64,000 nucleotides of DNA from Ditylenchus dipsaci (Eukaryota > Nematoda > Chromadorea > Rhabditida > Anguinidae), in NCBI GenBank assembly GCA_004194705.1, contig SADC01000189.1, positions 1 through 64,000 of the forward strand. Reading direction: 5' to 3'. Positions 22,484 to 45,274 of the stretch are shown in pieces (within the stretch, counting starts at the first letter, position 1; every line of letters starts with the position of its first letter). Made by a program: the position numbers and the translations under genes. The notes below the pieces were generated by a model. It was not told where the DNA came from, did not search any database, and was given only the letters and a program-made list of their open reading frames with translations.

Positions 22484-22950
22484 TATTACAAATTTTATTA
22501 TCAAGGCAGTAAAGAGTCTTTACTAAAGACATCTGGAGTCCCTTTTTTCAAAAGGAATGAGAATCAGCCCTTTTAAATAGTGAAGATGAATTGTCCCGTT
22601 TTGACGAGTGAGGATGAATCGTCCCTTTTTAATAGCGAGGATGAATCGTCCCGTTTTTACAAGTGAGGATGAATCGTCCCGTTTTCCCAAGTGAGGATGA
22701 ATTGTCCCTGAGGATGAATCGTCACGTACCGGTGTGCATAGAAGCGGGTGCCCAAATGCGATGTGCCCAAAAGCGTGGTAACCAAAATGGCCGTGTCCCT
22801 ATCAACATTACGCACTCGCGACTGCGTTGACAATAGAAAGATCAGCAAAAACATTCTTTATCTGGCAAGACAGAAATAAGTCAAAGCACATATGTGCACA
22901 ACATAATATATTGAGGACACTCATCAAAGTCAAAAATAAGATTCTTCGAT

Positions 22951-24307
22951 TCAGGTATTCTTAAAGCAGAACAGAGCAGATCCAGCACTAGCAGCAACGG
23001 CAACGAACCAGCAGGGGACAAAAACCATCGGAATAGCAGCGAACGCACCGGCCAAGACTCCGCCAGCAGCGACGAGGGCTCCAATTCCAAGACCGGCACC
23101 AGCAAGCAGACGAGTGTTTCTCCCAGCGGTGTTCTGAAAAAGAGACAGTCAGCGATGGAGAAAGTGTTTGAAAATTCCAAAATTCCAAAAAAGCTCTTGC
23201 CAAATTAAAAGACGGTTTTTCACGCAAATTCTTCAATCGCTGAGAAAAAAAGGGAGCATATTTCATTGAAAGTCCCACAGCAAACTTTTTGCACGCAGGG
23301 CGATCAAGAAAATAAAAAATTTCACAGTGTACTTCAGTGGGCAGCATTGCATTTGATGAATACACAAGTCAAAAATTTTAAAATGCAAAAAATCAACAAC
23401 TTTCCAGGATCTATTTTCGTACATAGATTAGATAAGTTCCATTATTCACATTAGCAATAAGAATAGATCTCAGTCAACTCAATTCGACACCCGGAGATAA
23501 TCCCTTTTTAATGGACAATGTGGCCCGGAGGAAAGTTTTGTTACCCCAACTTTTCATTACGCATCGGGCTAATTTTTTCAGGATCAGTTTTTCTCGGTTA
23601 TTTTCCCTGATCCTGGAAAAGTCAGCTTGATGCGTAATGAAAAATTCGGGTAACAAAACCTTCGTCCAGGTGACATTGTGCACTAAAACGGAACAATTCC
23701 TTAACCATGCCGAAAAGGCTGTGTCCTACAATATATTTAATGAAAAATTACAAAAGCAGCGTTTGAGCGCAAAGGGGCGGCATTTGAAAGCTCGGCGCTC
23801 GAACCCAGATCAACGGCAGTAGCAGGGAAGACATTCGAACACAGACCGGCGATTCGAGTAGCAGTGGCTGCTGAAGCAGAAGCGGCACCTGAGCGAGGGC
23901 TTTCACACCGATCGAAATTGAAAACGTGCAGTTCCTCATTGTCCTAAAATCGCCATAGTAACTCGGTTGAAAATTACAATTATTCTGAGTACGTCTACAC
24001 TTAAAATATCAGCACCAGAGCTGATGAAACCTCTCAATTTCGAGAGTTGGCTGTTCAAAACAAAATGTTACCAAAGCGTCGCGCTCAACCACTTCGTCGC
24101 TGTCTTCTTCCTTTTCTTGCTGCGCATCAAACTTGGGAACCATTCCGTGGATGGGAGCTTCGCCGTGCTTATAGTCCTTCTGCAGCGCCTCTTCATGAAA
24201 GTCGGGAACAGTTGAACCACTTGCCACGTCTCTGATGTTCAGCCTATAGAAAAATTTGCTATAAACAGTTGTAGAAAAAAATCAGAAAAAAATTACGTTT
24301 TGCTCAT
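22951..24307 (-). CDS. Novel 185-residue protein with a Gly/Ala-rich membrane hairpin
   Basis: Four exons close perfectly in phase: 24297-24307 (ATG, 11 nt), 24072-24243, 23752-23943 and 22951-23133 (TGA), 185 residues in all. The N-terminal third is hydrophilic and acidic (FDAQQEKEEDSDEVVERDAL). The middle is Ser/Ala-rich with RSGAASASAATATR. The C-terminal exon is strongly hydrophobic and Gly/Ala-rich (LLAGAGLGIGALVAAGGVLAGAF, then MVFVPCWFVAVAASAGSALF), most simply two membrane segments or a re-entrant hairpin, ending CFKNT. No signal peptide is seen, so a tail-anchored or hairpin membrane protein is inferred. I do not recognise the family; a loose likeness to interferon-inducible IFI6/IFI27-type Gly/Ala hairpins is only compositional. 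An extra exon in the long third intron (from about 23730) is possible. Confidence 0.7.
23480..23690. repeat. Palindrome in an intron of the 185-aa gene
   Basis: Inverted arms contain TTTTCATTACGCATC and GATGCGTAATGAAAA and meet near 23590 at GGATCAG...CTGATCC. The ORFs overlapping it in both strands are artefacts of the palindrome. Confidence 0.7.
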
Positions 24308-25422
24308 AGCTTTAGAATGACGATGAAAATGAAGACTGAAAAATAGATAGGTAAAAAAACAATGTATGAAACTGTTGATTGACAACAGTATTTCATCAGA
24401 GGATTAGGATCTCGAAGTCAATGAAATATATTGACCTCTTACTACCGTATTCAATGTGTTAGTCGCAATGTGTGGGATATTAAAAGCCAGCAAAATTTTG
24501 AAAAATTGCTCGGCGATCTCGTAGTGTATGACAAAAAAATGTGACTAGTAGAGCTCGTCGGAACTAGAAAAATAAAAAGGTAGCATAAAAGCAAATTCGT
24601 GCTGCTTCGAGATATAGAAAAAAAAATTAGCTTAGTGAGCTAACTGGTGAGTTGTTAGAAAAAATACAGTATATTGACAGCATTAGGTCAAAAAAGCGTG
24701 TCTCATCAAAAACAGTAAAAATGGAGAATTTTTTAGCACGAACTTTTTAATTCACTGACTTCATTGTTCAAATACAATCTTAGAATTCTCTCCTGCCCAA
24801 AAACTAAAGCATTTCGCCAAAGCTTTAAATTGGCATTTGAATTAGCATTCGGTCAGGCCTTGTTCACGTTCACAATGAGTAAGGACTTTTTCAACAATCT
24901 TCACTAATAAAAATCGTCATTTTGAGCGAGTAAAAATTTTTGACTTTTTTCAACATTTTTAGTTCGTACTAACTCAGCCAATAGCCTATCCGGCAGCCCT
25001 CAATCTCAGCTACAAGATGGCACCATCAGAATAAGTCTTAGAAAGTTAAAAAAAAAGCATGGCTATTCCCGAGCCAGAATTGTTGAATTTACAGTCCTCC
25101 ATTATGTTCGAGGCCTCAGAGTGTGTAATTGCCTCTTATGCGGTGATCAAGATAGAGGTATGAACTTCACACTGTGAAGTCAAAGTGTGAACCCATAGCT
25201 CGCCAATTTGGGCTTAAAAGAACAGGCTTAAAGCTTGCGACTTCCAATCTTCGTGTCCTTTGCACGATAAAACATTAATCTTACATTGATCTCAAACATT
25301 AAACTTGTCAGTCATTAGAAATCATTAACTTCGAACTTCACACCTCCACTGCACTAACTTCAGATTGCTGCCGAAATCGTCGAGCTCTCAAAAATTCGCT
25401 TATCTACTTTTGCATGGTGTTG
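24308..25422. other. Intergenic AT-rich region upstream of the 185-aa gene
   Basis: I see no exon or long repeat I can define, apart from a solitary Harbinger-like terminal motif (TGTTCGAGGCCTCAG, about 25104-25118). Confidence 0.4.
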
Positions 25423-25563
25423 ATGCTAGCTTCTGGTCTAGAAAAGAAGAAAGCGGGAGTATATGAGCGGGAGCGCCTCAATCAGCAGTACATCAAAAAA
25501 TTGGACAGCATCCCAAGTGCAAACAACCGTCCCCCCCCCTCTGCAAAGAGTATTTCTCTCTAA
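25423..25563 (+). CDS. Small ORF, possible exon fragment
   Basis: A 46-codon ORF with a coding-like composition (LEKKKAGVYERERLNQQYIKKL, then a Pro run and TAA). Its 3' end runs into the arm of an inverted repeat (CTCTGCAAAGAGTATTT versus AAATACTCTTTGGAG near 25690). No partner exon was found. It may be an old exon carried by a repeat. Confidence 0.25.
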   Translation: MLASGLEKKKAGVYERERLNQQYIKKLDSIPSANNRPPPSAKSISL

Positions 25564-25719
25564 GCTAATTTTTTTCAGTCAGGCCTAAGGCCCAAGCCTA
25601 AACATAAGCCCAAGTTAGCGCGCTACACATTGCGAAAAAGAAAACTAAAAAATCAAGGGAACCCAAAATAGGACACTTATAGAAAAATACTCTTTGGAGG
25701 GGGCTGTTTTAATTTACTT

Positions 25720-26025
25720 TTTAGTAATTTTTTTGACTTTTAGGTCCAAAAATCATCGAGCAATCGATTTCAACCATTTCCAGCACTGCTTTGCTGTAAT
25801 CAACTGCCTCAATTTTGCGATTCCAAGAAAATCACCACCAAAATTAGAGGGAACCAGACAAACTGATGCGTACTTATCTATACATAACCTGAGTCTTCAC
25901 CAATTTTATTTATTTGTTCACGCGTTTAGTGACTTTCTCGAGTCAGATTTTCAGGGGAACAAGAAAAAATTTTTCCAACACCGAAAACGCTTCAGAAAAG
26001 CAAGGTAGCTAGCGAAGGTTTGACC
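25720..26025. repeat. Dispersed repeat, copy 2 of 3
   Basis: It shares GACTTTTAGG...ATCATCGAGCA...AGCACTGCTTTGCTG, ..CTGCCTCAATTTTGCGATT and AAGCAAGGTAGCTAGCGAAGGTTTGACC with the centre of the foldback element (about 17935-18225). It also matches part of a CHD1 intron (about 39690-39885). No coding content is seen. Confidence 0.75.
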
Positions 26026-26045
26026 CGGGGAAAAATGAGTACTAT

Positions 26046-26110
26046 TGAGGGGCACGGACACGGACATAACTTCGTCGGACCGAAATTTCGTCGCGGCCAA
26101 AATTAGTCTG
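26046..26110. repeat. Single end of an array-type element
   Basis: CGGACACGGAC (26055-26065) is followed by short units ACTTCGTCGG and AAATTTCGTCGCGG. The same 11-mer marks the ends at 3080-3090 and 33263-33273. Confidence 0.5.
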
Positions 26111-26117
26111 AACCAAC

Positions 26118-26950
26118 CAAACCAAGTGGTTCTCCACTTGGATCGAAAAATTAAATCTTTTATCTTTTCAGGTTTCACAACTTGTTTTCTGGACTGATTC
26201 GGACACGCTGAAGATGGTTTGATAATAGCAAGATGCCGTTTTGTAGGGTATTTTTGAGTATTGGTTAAATGGAGCTTTTGTAAAATCAATTATCTCCCAA
26301 TGCTCGAAAAATACCATACAAAACCTTGTTTTACTATTATCAAACCATCATCGGCGTGTCCGAATTAGTCTAGAAAACAGGCTTTAGATCATGAAAAACG
26401 TAATTTTTTTTTATCCAAGTGGACGACCACTTGGTTTATTTGGTGCATGGATTATCTAAAAGACCTGAAGTTGGATCATAGAAAAACATTTCAAATTACA
26501 AAAGTTCCTTGCAAGACGAAAATGTTACTACCCGGGTACCACTACACTACCTGAGTTCTCCAACCTGGGTGCCATTACTAGGGTACAACAAAACCAAGTG
26601 GTCGTCCACTTGGAGCAATTTTTTTTACGTTTTTATGCTCCAAAAACTATTTTCTGGACTGATTCGGGCCTGCTGAAGATGGTTTGATAATAGTAAAACA
26701 AGGTTTTGTATGGTATTTGTTGAGTATTGGGACACAATTGATTTACCAAAACTCAATTGCACCCAAACTCAAAAATACACGAGAAAACGGCGTTTTACAA
26801 TTAACAAACCATCTTCAGCATGCCCGAATTAGTCCACATAACAGGTTTTGGGAACCCAAAAACGTAGAATTTTTTTCGATCCAAGTGGACGACCAGTTGG
26901 TTTTGTTGGTACATGGGAGATCCAGCGAAACTGTGGTCGGTTCATAGAAA
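26118..26950. repeat. Inverted-repeat cluster with AACCAAGTGG hairpins
   Basis: Repeated phrases CCAAGTGGWCGWCCACTTGG and TTTTCTGGACTGATTCGG...GAAGATGGTTTGATAATAG occur in both orientations (near 26120, 26420, 26590 and 26880). The family recurs at 30660-31100. Nothing coding is supported. Confidence 0.65.
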
Positions 26951-26967
26951 AATGCTTGAATTAACAT

Positions 26968-28725
26968 GTAAACTTTTGGCTGGCATCAGACTGAGCCTTT
27001 CAAAATGTCATTTTGTTGACAACTCAGACTTTTGACAATTCGGCTTTTTTAATTCAAATTTTTGTCGCTACCGGAGTATAAACCCCCCCCCCCCCAAATG
27101 AAATTTTTTTAAAGTGTTTCCAAACACCCTTTATCGACCTAAAATTGCCTCAGAAGCTCGAAAAAGGCATTATTTTTGTGTTCTAGTCAATAAAAAATTG
27201 AGTTTTGGGACCTACCAAATATACCTATTTTGACCATTTTTAAAGGGAATTAGGTCTGTATTTGGTTAGAAATGGACCAAAAAGGTGCCAATTTCTAACA
27301 AAAAGGAAGATATTGAACATAGTTTTGTTGACTGGGGCCTACCGCATAAATAAACTCTGGTATGCATACTTTTTTATGCATCCAGAGTCACTTTCGAGTG
27401 ATTTGTGTCTAAGGTATGTGGGTGTGCGCATCTCAACCCCAAGCAACCAAGCCCCCTGCGCCCCCTTCGGGGGCTTGGGGCTTGAGAGTTAGAGATGCGC
27501 GCACTCACTTACCTTAGACATAATTCCGAGCTAGACTCTTGAACAAAAATGCATTTAGAAACTATTTTTGCCCAGCTCCAGTGACCAAAACATGCCAAAA
27601 CAGGCAAATGGTCGAAATTTCAAAATGTCCAAAACTCAATTTTTTATTAACCAGAACTCAAAAATAATGTCTTTTTTGAACTCCCGAGGCAATTTTGGGT
27701 CGATATAGGGTGTTTAAAAACACTTTAAAAAAAATTTCATTTGGGGGGGGGGGGGTAGGGTCACTCCGGTAGGGTCAAATTTTTTATTATTGTGTCAAAA
27801 CAACATTGTAATTATTGACAATTCATCAGTATTTAGATTCGTCTTGTTGTATATTCTTACTTACTAGCACCCATACATATTTTTTGCGATGTATCTTTTT
27901 TCACTTTTGAAAATTAAAAAAAAAATTGAATTTAAAAAAAAACCATGCTATGATATGGAAATAGTGTGGTGAATTGGGTTTGATGAGACCAAAACTCCGA
28001 ATTCACTAACCCGAACCCCGTATCCTGGGAGGGTATCCTTCGGAACAGGTGGATAATGCATTTTGGTGGCCGTAGTGCAGAAGCCGTTGCCAAAATTTTT
28101 CTTGGTCCCCTTTTTGTTTTTATTGAAAACAACTTGATCCTGTTGTTTTGAAGGTGATCATGGTCAAGATGATCATGTTAACTACAATCCCAATAATTAC
28201 CATATTAACATAACCATGATGGACAGGGGGGACCAACAGGGGGACGAAGGCAAATTTTGCCAACGGATTCTGCACTAGAACCCAGGTGAATATTGATTTA
28301 GATGGACTGAAAAATCAAAAGATGGTCTTAATCAAAAACGATCCATGATGTCACACGCGAAATCGTGCTAGTAATTGTGCGAAATCAAAATTTTGGTCAA
28401 CAGATTGGTTTAACCATACAATTTTAGGCTGAAAAAAAATAGTCTATTTTTAGATTTTAGTAACTTTTAATTTTAGCCCATAGGGTGAAACTGTCATTTA
28501 GTGACATAAAGTTGGCGAATTAACCATTTGGCGACGGACAGCCCCACCCAGAATAAATCCTGGTTAGAATGAGCTAACAAAAATTTGAATGTTGATTTGA
28601 ATGAATCGTCTTAAGACGAATTTTGGAAGTTCGAATTTAGAAAAGCCGAATTGTCAAAAGTCTGAGTTGTCAACAAAATGAATTTTGAAAGGCTCAGTCT
28701 GATGTCAGCCTAAACTTTTCAAGCC
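26968..28725. repeat. Nested foldbacks: three palindromes inside each other
   Basis: The outer arms (about 26968-27060 and 28625-28725) are inverted (GTTGACAACTCAGACTTTTGACAATTCGGC). Inside, arms at about 27067-27235 and 27600-27775 form a second palindrome, with G/C homopolymer runs at its tips. Inside that, 27312-27545 is a MITE with GGGGCCTACCGCATAAA. ORFs are palindrome artefacts. Confidence 0.65.
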
Positions 28726-28734
28726 GAAAATATG

Positions 28735-29300
28735 AAAGTTGAAAAATTCGTACGTAAATCCTTTGAATTGGCGGGGGACAACCGTTGTCGGAGACGGCAA
28801 TGGCCCTTTAAATAGGATATTGAAAATATTTTGGTTTTTGTTTATTCTCACTCAGAGTGAGAATCTCAGTGAGCTCACTCACTCTCTTTTTCCATCGTCA
28901 CTCTCATTCTCACTGCCCTGAAATATCTTCTTTCCCACTCTCACTCACTGCCCAAAAATCAGAGTGAGTGCAAACACTGGTGAGAGGGTGCCAGCTCGCC
29001 TAGGCACGAACTACCTGCATACTCTCTGCATACTCACCACCAGGATGGGACACGAAACACCAAAATAGAGACCTAACTATCAGGATTATTCCCGAACCAC
29101 TTGGAAACCCTCTGACCACCATAATTTGGTCGAACTACCTGGATACCTCCCAACCACCAGGAAAGTACCCGAGGAGGAAGGCTGGCGGAAAGTTGTAGGC
29201 AGGAGGGGGAGGTAACCAGGAAAAAAGAAACGGTATATTGCGGAACGGTTAAAATAAATGGTCGGCAGCTTTTTTCAATGTAGCGCACGAGCAAGCCTCT
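28735..29300. other. Low-complexity and phrase-repeat region
   Basis: About 28845-28975 is a (GAGTGA)-like and (CTCACT)-like tract. About 29030-29180 repeats ACCACCTGGATAC-like phrases, resembling the subterminal regions of the array-ended elements. No gene is seen. Confidence 0.5.
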
Positions 29301-31640
29301 TTAAAATGCCGATCCTTTTTCTACCAATTTTACTCCTTAATTGCCAAATTTTTTGTCATGGGTTTCCCTATAGGATAAGATTTTCGCCTTTTTACTTTTC
29401 GCGACTTTTTGAACAAAGTTTTAATATAAGTCTTACTTTCGAGTGGAGTCGTAAAACGCAATAAATTTACAATAGTCCCTGTGGCGAACATCTCATCCCT
29501 GTTTCCCTTTTTGTTCTTAAAATTTTAAACCATTTTCGCTAAATGATATTACTGTCGTGCAGCTCTCTGTCTAGTTTCTAATAAAACTATACCTAAAACT
29601 AACATTTTATGCCTTATCTTGGACGCATTTTTTACTAATTTGTAAATCATGTTTAAACGACTCCTAAGTAATTTTTATATGCTTAAAACGATAAAAAAGT
29701 TATTTTCTGACATTTTTCCACACAAAAATGGATTTTTAGAAAAAAATATTTTTTGACTAAAATTCGACTTTTTTCCTTGGGGGACCAAGGCAATCCAACC
29801 TGAAAGGGTATCTGGATACCACAAAAAGATGGAATTTGAACATAGTTTTGTTGACTGGGGCCTACCGCATAAAGAAACTCTGGTATGCATACATTTTTAT
29901 GCATCCAGAGTTCCTTTCGAGTGATTTGTGTCTAAGGTATGTGGGTGTGCGCATCTCAACCCCAAGCAACCAAGCCCCCTGCGCCCCGAAGGGGCACAGG
30001 GAGCTTGGTTGGTTAGAGATGCGCGCGCGCACTTACTTTAGACATAATTCCGAGCAAGACTCTTGATCAAAAATGCATTAAGCGACTCTTTTTGCCCAGC
30101 TCCAGTGACCAAAACGCGGTAGAATCCCTTAATACAAGGTGTTTTGCCTTGGTCCCCCAAGGCAATAAGTCTTATTTGGCCAAAGAATTTTTTTTCACAA
30201 AATCTATTTTTTACGTGGAAAAGTGTCAGAAAACAACTTTTTAATCGTTTTAAGCATATAAAAATTACTTAGAAGTCGTTTAAACATGATTCACAAATGT
30301 GCAAAAAATGCAATAAAACATGGTTTACCCGGGTTCGCCCAAAAGGCGCCCTAGGACAAAAGGCGCCCGCCCAGATAGCGCCCGACCTGAGGTTACAGGT
30401 TCAAATCAAGGTGGTAGCAGGCATTATTTTTTTATCGGATAATAGTCATAATCTAGTTTTTTTGAAGACCAGTAAGCCTCAGGGTGGATATGATAATCGC
30501 CTGGTGCCTCCCCTGAATGAATATATACATTTAGAATCCGAAATTTTCGATCTAAGCGGAAATAATTGAAATTATTGTCCCTATCCAGAATCGTGGATGG
30601 TGCATAAATTATCCAGTACATTAAACTGAACATTTTAAATTTCGAAAGTTCTTTACAAAACCCGGGTACCACTTCACTGCCTGAATTCCCCAACCTGGGT
30701 ACAACAAAACCAAGTAGTGGTCCACTTGGAGCAAATTTTTTTTCAAGTTTTTTCGTGTCCCAAAACCTGTTTTCTGGACTAATTCGGGCACGCTGAATAT
30801 GGTTTGATAATAGTAAGATAAGGTTTGATAGTGTATTTTTCGAGTATTGGGAAATAATTGATTTTACCAAAACTCGAAAACTCAAAAATTATTTTACAAA
30901 ACGTCATTTTACCACTACCAAACCATTTTCAACATGTCCGAGTTAGTTAGTACAGAAAACAGGTTTTAGAACCTGAAAAAGTAAAAATAATTTTCTAAAT
31001 TTTTTTGATCCAAGTGGACGATCACCTGGTTTCGTTGGTACAGGGGACATCCAGAAAAACTGCTGTTGGTTCATAAGAAAAATGTTTGAATTAACAAGTG
31101 ATCTTTTCAAGAGTAAATTATGAAATATTTCGTGTCGTAAATTTTTGTGGATCAATTCAACTGTGTATCAATTCGCCTGTAGACCATTAGCCGTATCAAT
31201 TCGCTGAAGATCAATTCGCCGTGAATCAATTCGCTGTGGATCAATTCGCCTAGCGCCCTAAATTGTATGGCGAGAAAAGGCAATCTGTATTCGCAAGACC
31301 CGAAAAAAGGCTTTGGGTCGACAAATTGATGCTTCAATTCTCAGACACCTAGTATGATAATCATAGTACCATGAATATCAAAGTACAAAAAACAAGAGTT
31401 TCAGGCAAATTTACCTGTAGCCGAATTCACCTGGAGTATTTACCTAGAGCCAAGCATTAACTCGAAATTTTCATTATAAAGCGGTGTTGACATCTGAGAA
31501 CGTATTGCTCGGCATTGAATTTAGACTCGTTTAGTATATAACATCCATGGTAGAAAAAAAGTCAAAAAAATCACGGTGCCAGATTTCATAAAAAAAACCT
31601 TTAAAATTACAGGTTATGTCTCTTAAATAGACTGCGAATT
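29301..31640. other. Gene-free repeat desert
   Basis: Contains a palindrome with arms at about 29630-29830 and 30120-30300 (TTTTTATATGCTTAAAACGAT and its complement) around another copy of the CCGCATAAA/CCCCTTCGGGG MITE (29836-30075). It also holds a second AACCAAGTGG cluster (30660-31100) and an array of GATCAATTCGCC-like units (31145-31255). Confidence 0.55.
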
Positions 31641-33020
31641 TCGGGCTCTAGGTAAATTCATCCTCGGTAAATTCATCCTCCGGTAAATTCATCCTCCGGT
31701 AAATTCATCCTCCGGTAAATTCATCCTCCGGTAAATTCATCCTCCGGTAAATTCATCCTCCGGTAAATTCATCCTCCGGTAAATTCATCCTCCGGTAAAT
31801 TCATCCTCCGGTAAATTCATCCTCCGGTAAATTCATCCTCTAATTTTGTCTTGACAGGAATATTGGGTAAAAATATTTGTTTGTTATTTCAACGGTCCTC
31901 ATCTACCTGCAGTGGCACCAGTACACCCTAAGTGCTCAGATTTACCTTCAATGATCATGATCTTCTCTCAATGGTAAAGATGCAACCTTTAAGGTTCAGA
32001 TATACCCTTTATAGTTTATATCCTCCCTAAATAGTCCAGGTCGACCTACAATAGTACCGGAGTGGGTAGGTCGTGACGTACCTAGGTATGGGTAGGTGAG
32101 CCAGGTGCCTGAGTAGATAAGCCAAGAGAGTAAGTAGTAAAAACTTTTTAGGGTATTTTAGGGCCTTTTTGGTGATTTATCACATTTTTCTTGCTGGAGC
32201 TGGGCAAAAAGACTCTAAATGCATTTTCGATCAAGAGTCTAGCTCGGAATTATGTCTAAGGTTAGTGAGTGCGCGCATCTCTAACCAACCAAGCTCCCTG
32301 CGCCCCTTCGGGGTCGCAGGGGGCTTGGTTGCTTGGGGTTGAGATGCGCACACACACATACCTGAGACACAAATCACTCGAAAGTGACTCTGGATGCATA
32401 AAAACATATGCATACCAGAGTTTATATATGCGGTAGGCCCCAGAAAGTAAAAACCTGTTCAAAATCCATCATTTTTACCTAGATTTTGCCTAAAAAGGGT
32501 TTAAATTTGGTCAAAAATGCTGGGGGTCAATTTGGTCAAAAAACTGAAAATAGCGGATAATAACCTAATTTAGTTAGAATAACTCAATGATTTTTACTTA
32601 CTTTAGTCCAAATCCAAAATTTGGAGTTTTGATGTGGATACCCATCTGGGGGAAGTGCCAGAGGGTTCTACTACCTACCCTCAGGCTTACTATTCTTATA
32701 AAAAACTATTTTACGAAAGTTGATCAAGAAAAAATGATGTATGTTACCACCAGGATTGGAACCTGTAACTTTAAAGATTTGGAGGACATGTGGAGAGTAC
32801 ATGTTTGAGTTCGTTCTAATGTACACTGGCCCATTCTGCGCCTAAGCACAAAGCACAAAAAGTGGGCTACTGTAGTGTGGAGACGATCCAGAGTCCTGCT
32901 CCCCGAAAAAAAATTCAAAAAGTATGATAATGAAAATTATTCCTGTCAAGACAAAATTAGAGGATGAATTTACCGGAGGATGAATTTACCGAGGATGAAT
33001 TTACCGAGGATGAATTTACC
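31641..33020. mobile_element. Array-ended element, full copy
   Basis: The left array (about 31657-31838) has a dozen units GGTAAATTCATCCTCC, then TAATTTTGTCTTGACAGGAATA. The right side carries the inverted sequence TATTCCTGTCAAGACAAAATTA followed by four inverted units ending near 33020. The left 700 bp is duplicated at 20068-20704. A CCCCTTCGGGG MITE sits inside (about 32210-32445). No transposase ORF is visible. Confidence 0.75.
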
Positions 33021-33262
33021 GCCGCCCGTTTATTTTTACAGATGGTGTCTTTTAATATTTTATTTATTGCTTTGTCACAACTACAGCATATATTTGCATA
33101 GCAAAAATATTTAAAAAAACACCGCAGGCTTTTTCTTCAATTGCCATTAACTAGATTTGATTTAGGAATCTATTAACTTATTCATGCTAAACAATTTTTT
33201 GCTCTATACCGTATTTCCTCTAATAGAAGCCCCCTCCTATCATAAGCCCCCTTCCCCTAGAG

Positions 33263-33350
33263 CGGACACGGACAAAAGGCTACAACGGCCGAAAGGCTAC
33301 AACAGGCCAAGAGGCTACAACTCGAAAAAAGGGACAAAAGGCTACAACTA
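33263..33350. repeat. Array end: CGGACACGGAC plus AAAGGCTACAAC units
   Basis: The terminal 11-mer (33263-33273) is followed by four or five copies of AAAGGCTACAACNGGCC. No inverted partner is seen in the window, so this is a solo end or the other end has been lost. Confidence 0.6.
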
Positions 33351-33477
33351 AGTAAAATTGGTAAAAAGCACCGCGAACCCAAAAAGCAACCGTCAAATGT
33401 TTCCAAACAACCTATATAGACCTAAATAGACCCTCAAGAGTTCAAAAGACATTTTTTTGAGTTCTTCAAAAAGAAAG

Positions 33478-33920
33478 ATGTTGAACATAGTTTTGTTGAC
33501 TGGGGCCTACCGCATAAATAAACTCTGGTATGCATACATTTTTCATGCATCCAGAGTCACGTTTCAGTGATTTGCGTCTAAGGTATGTGGGTGTGCGCAT
33601 CTCAACCCCAAGCAACCAAGCCCCCTGCGCCCCCTTCGGGGCGCAGGGGTTTGAGAGTTAAAGATGCGCGCACTCACTCGACCGTTTTCGAAGGGATTTA
33701 AGGCTGTATTAGGGTGGAAATAGACTAAAAAGGGGCCAATTTTGAACGAAAAGGAAGATGTTGAACATAGTTTTGTTGACTGGGGCCTACCGCATAAATA
33801 AACTCTGGTATGCATACATTTTTATGCATCCAGAGTCACTTTCGAGTGATTTGTGTCTAAGGTATGTGGGTGTGTGCATCTCAACCCCAAGCAACCAAAG
33901 CCCCCTGCACCTCCGGGGTA
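33478..33920. repeat. Two tandem copies of the CCGCATAAA MITE
   Basis: GTTTTGTTGACTGGGGCCTACCGCATAAA...GTGTGCGCATCTCAACCCCAAGCAACCAA is present tw1ce in direct orientation (33478-33680 and 33757-33915), the second truncated. Further copies are at 27312, 29836 and, inverted, 32210-32445. Confidence 0.75.
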
Positions 33921-34123
33921 GGGTATATCACAGTAGCTTTGGGGGGGGGGGGGGGTATAGGTAATATGACAGTAGCGTCGAAAAACCGGCTAAAAAATCA
34001 AGCGCAAAAATTTATTTACTACCTTCAAACAAATAATCTTGCACATACATGTAAACATCAATTATTTCCCGAACTTTTTTTCTTTTTATCACATTGAATT
34101 GTAGCACTACCATCTAAGTCAGA

Positions 34124-45274
<11,151 letters not shown>

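Larger units (their letters stand above)
21726..22732. mobile_element. Probable foldback element with two different end arrays
   Basis: The left end holds two perfect 15-bp units GGTCAATTCGTCCAC (21726-21755). The right end (about 22575-22732) has several units around GAGGATGAATCGTCCC in the opposite sense. The right terminus GTCACGTACCGG (22721-22732) is the exact complement of the left terminus of the element at 593. The interval encloses an orphan exon and a pogo-like MITE. The left boundary is uncertain. Confidence 0.5.

Noticed and set aside
27262..27492. ORF conserved at 27262, 29836 and 33758
   Set aside because: The similarity comes from copies of one palindromic MITE; reading frames are not maintained between copies.
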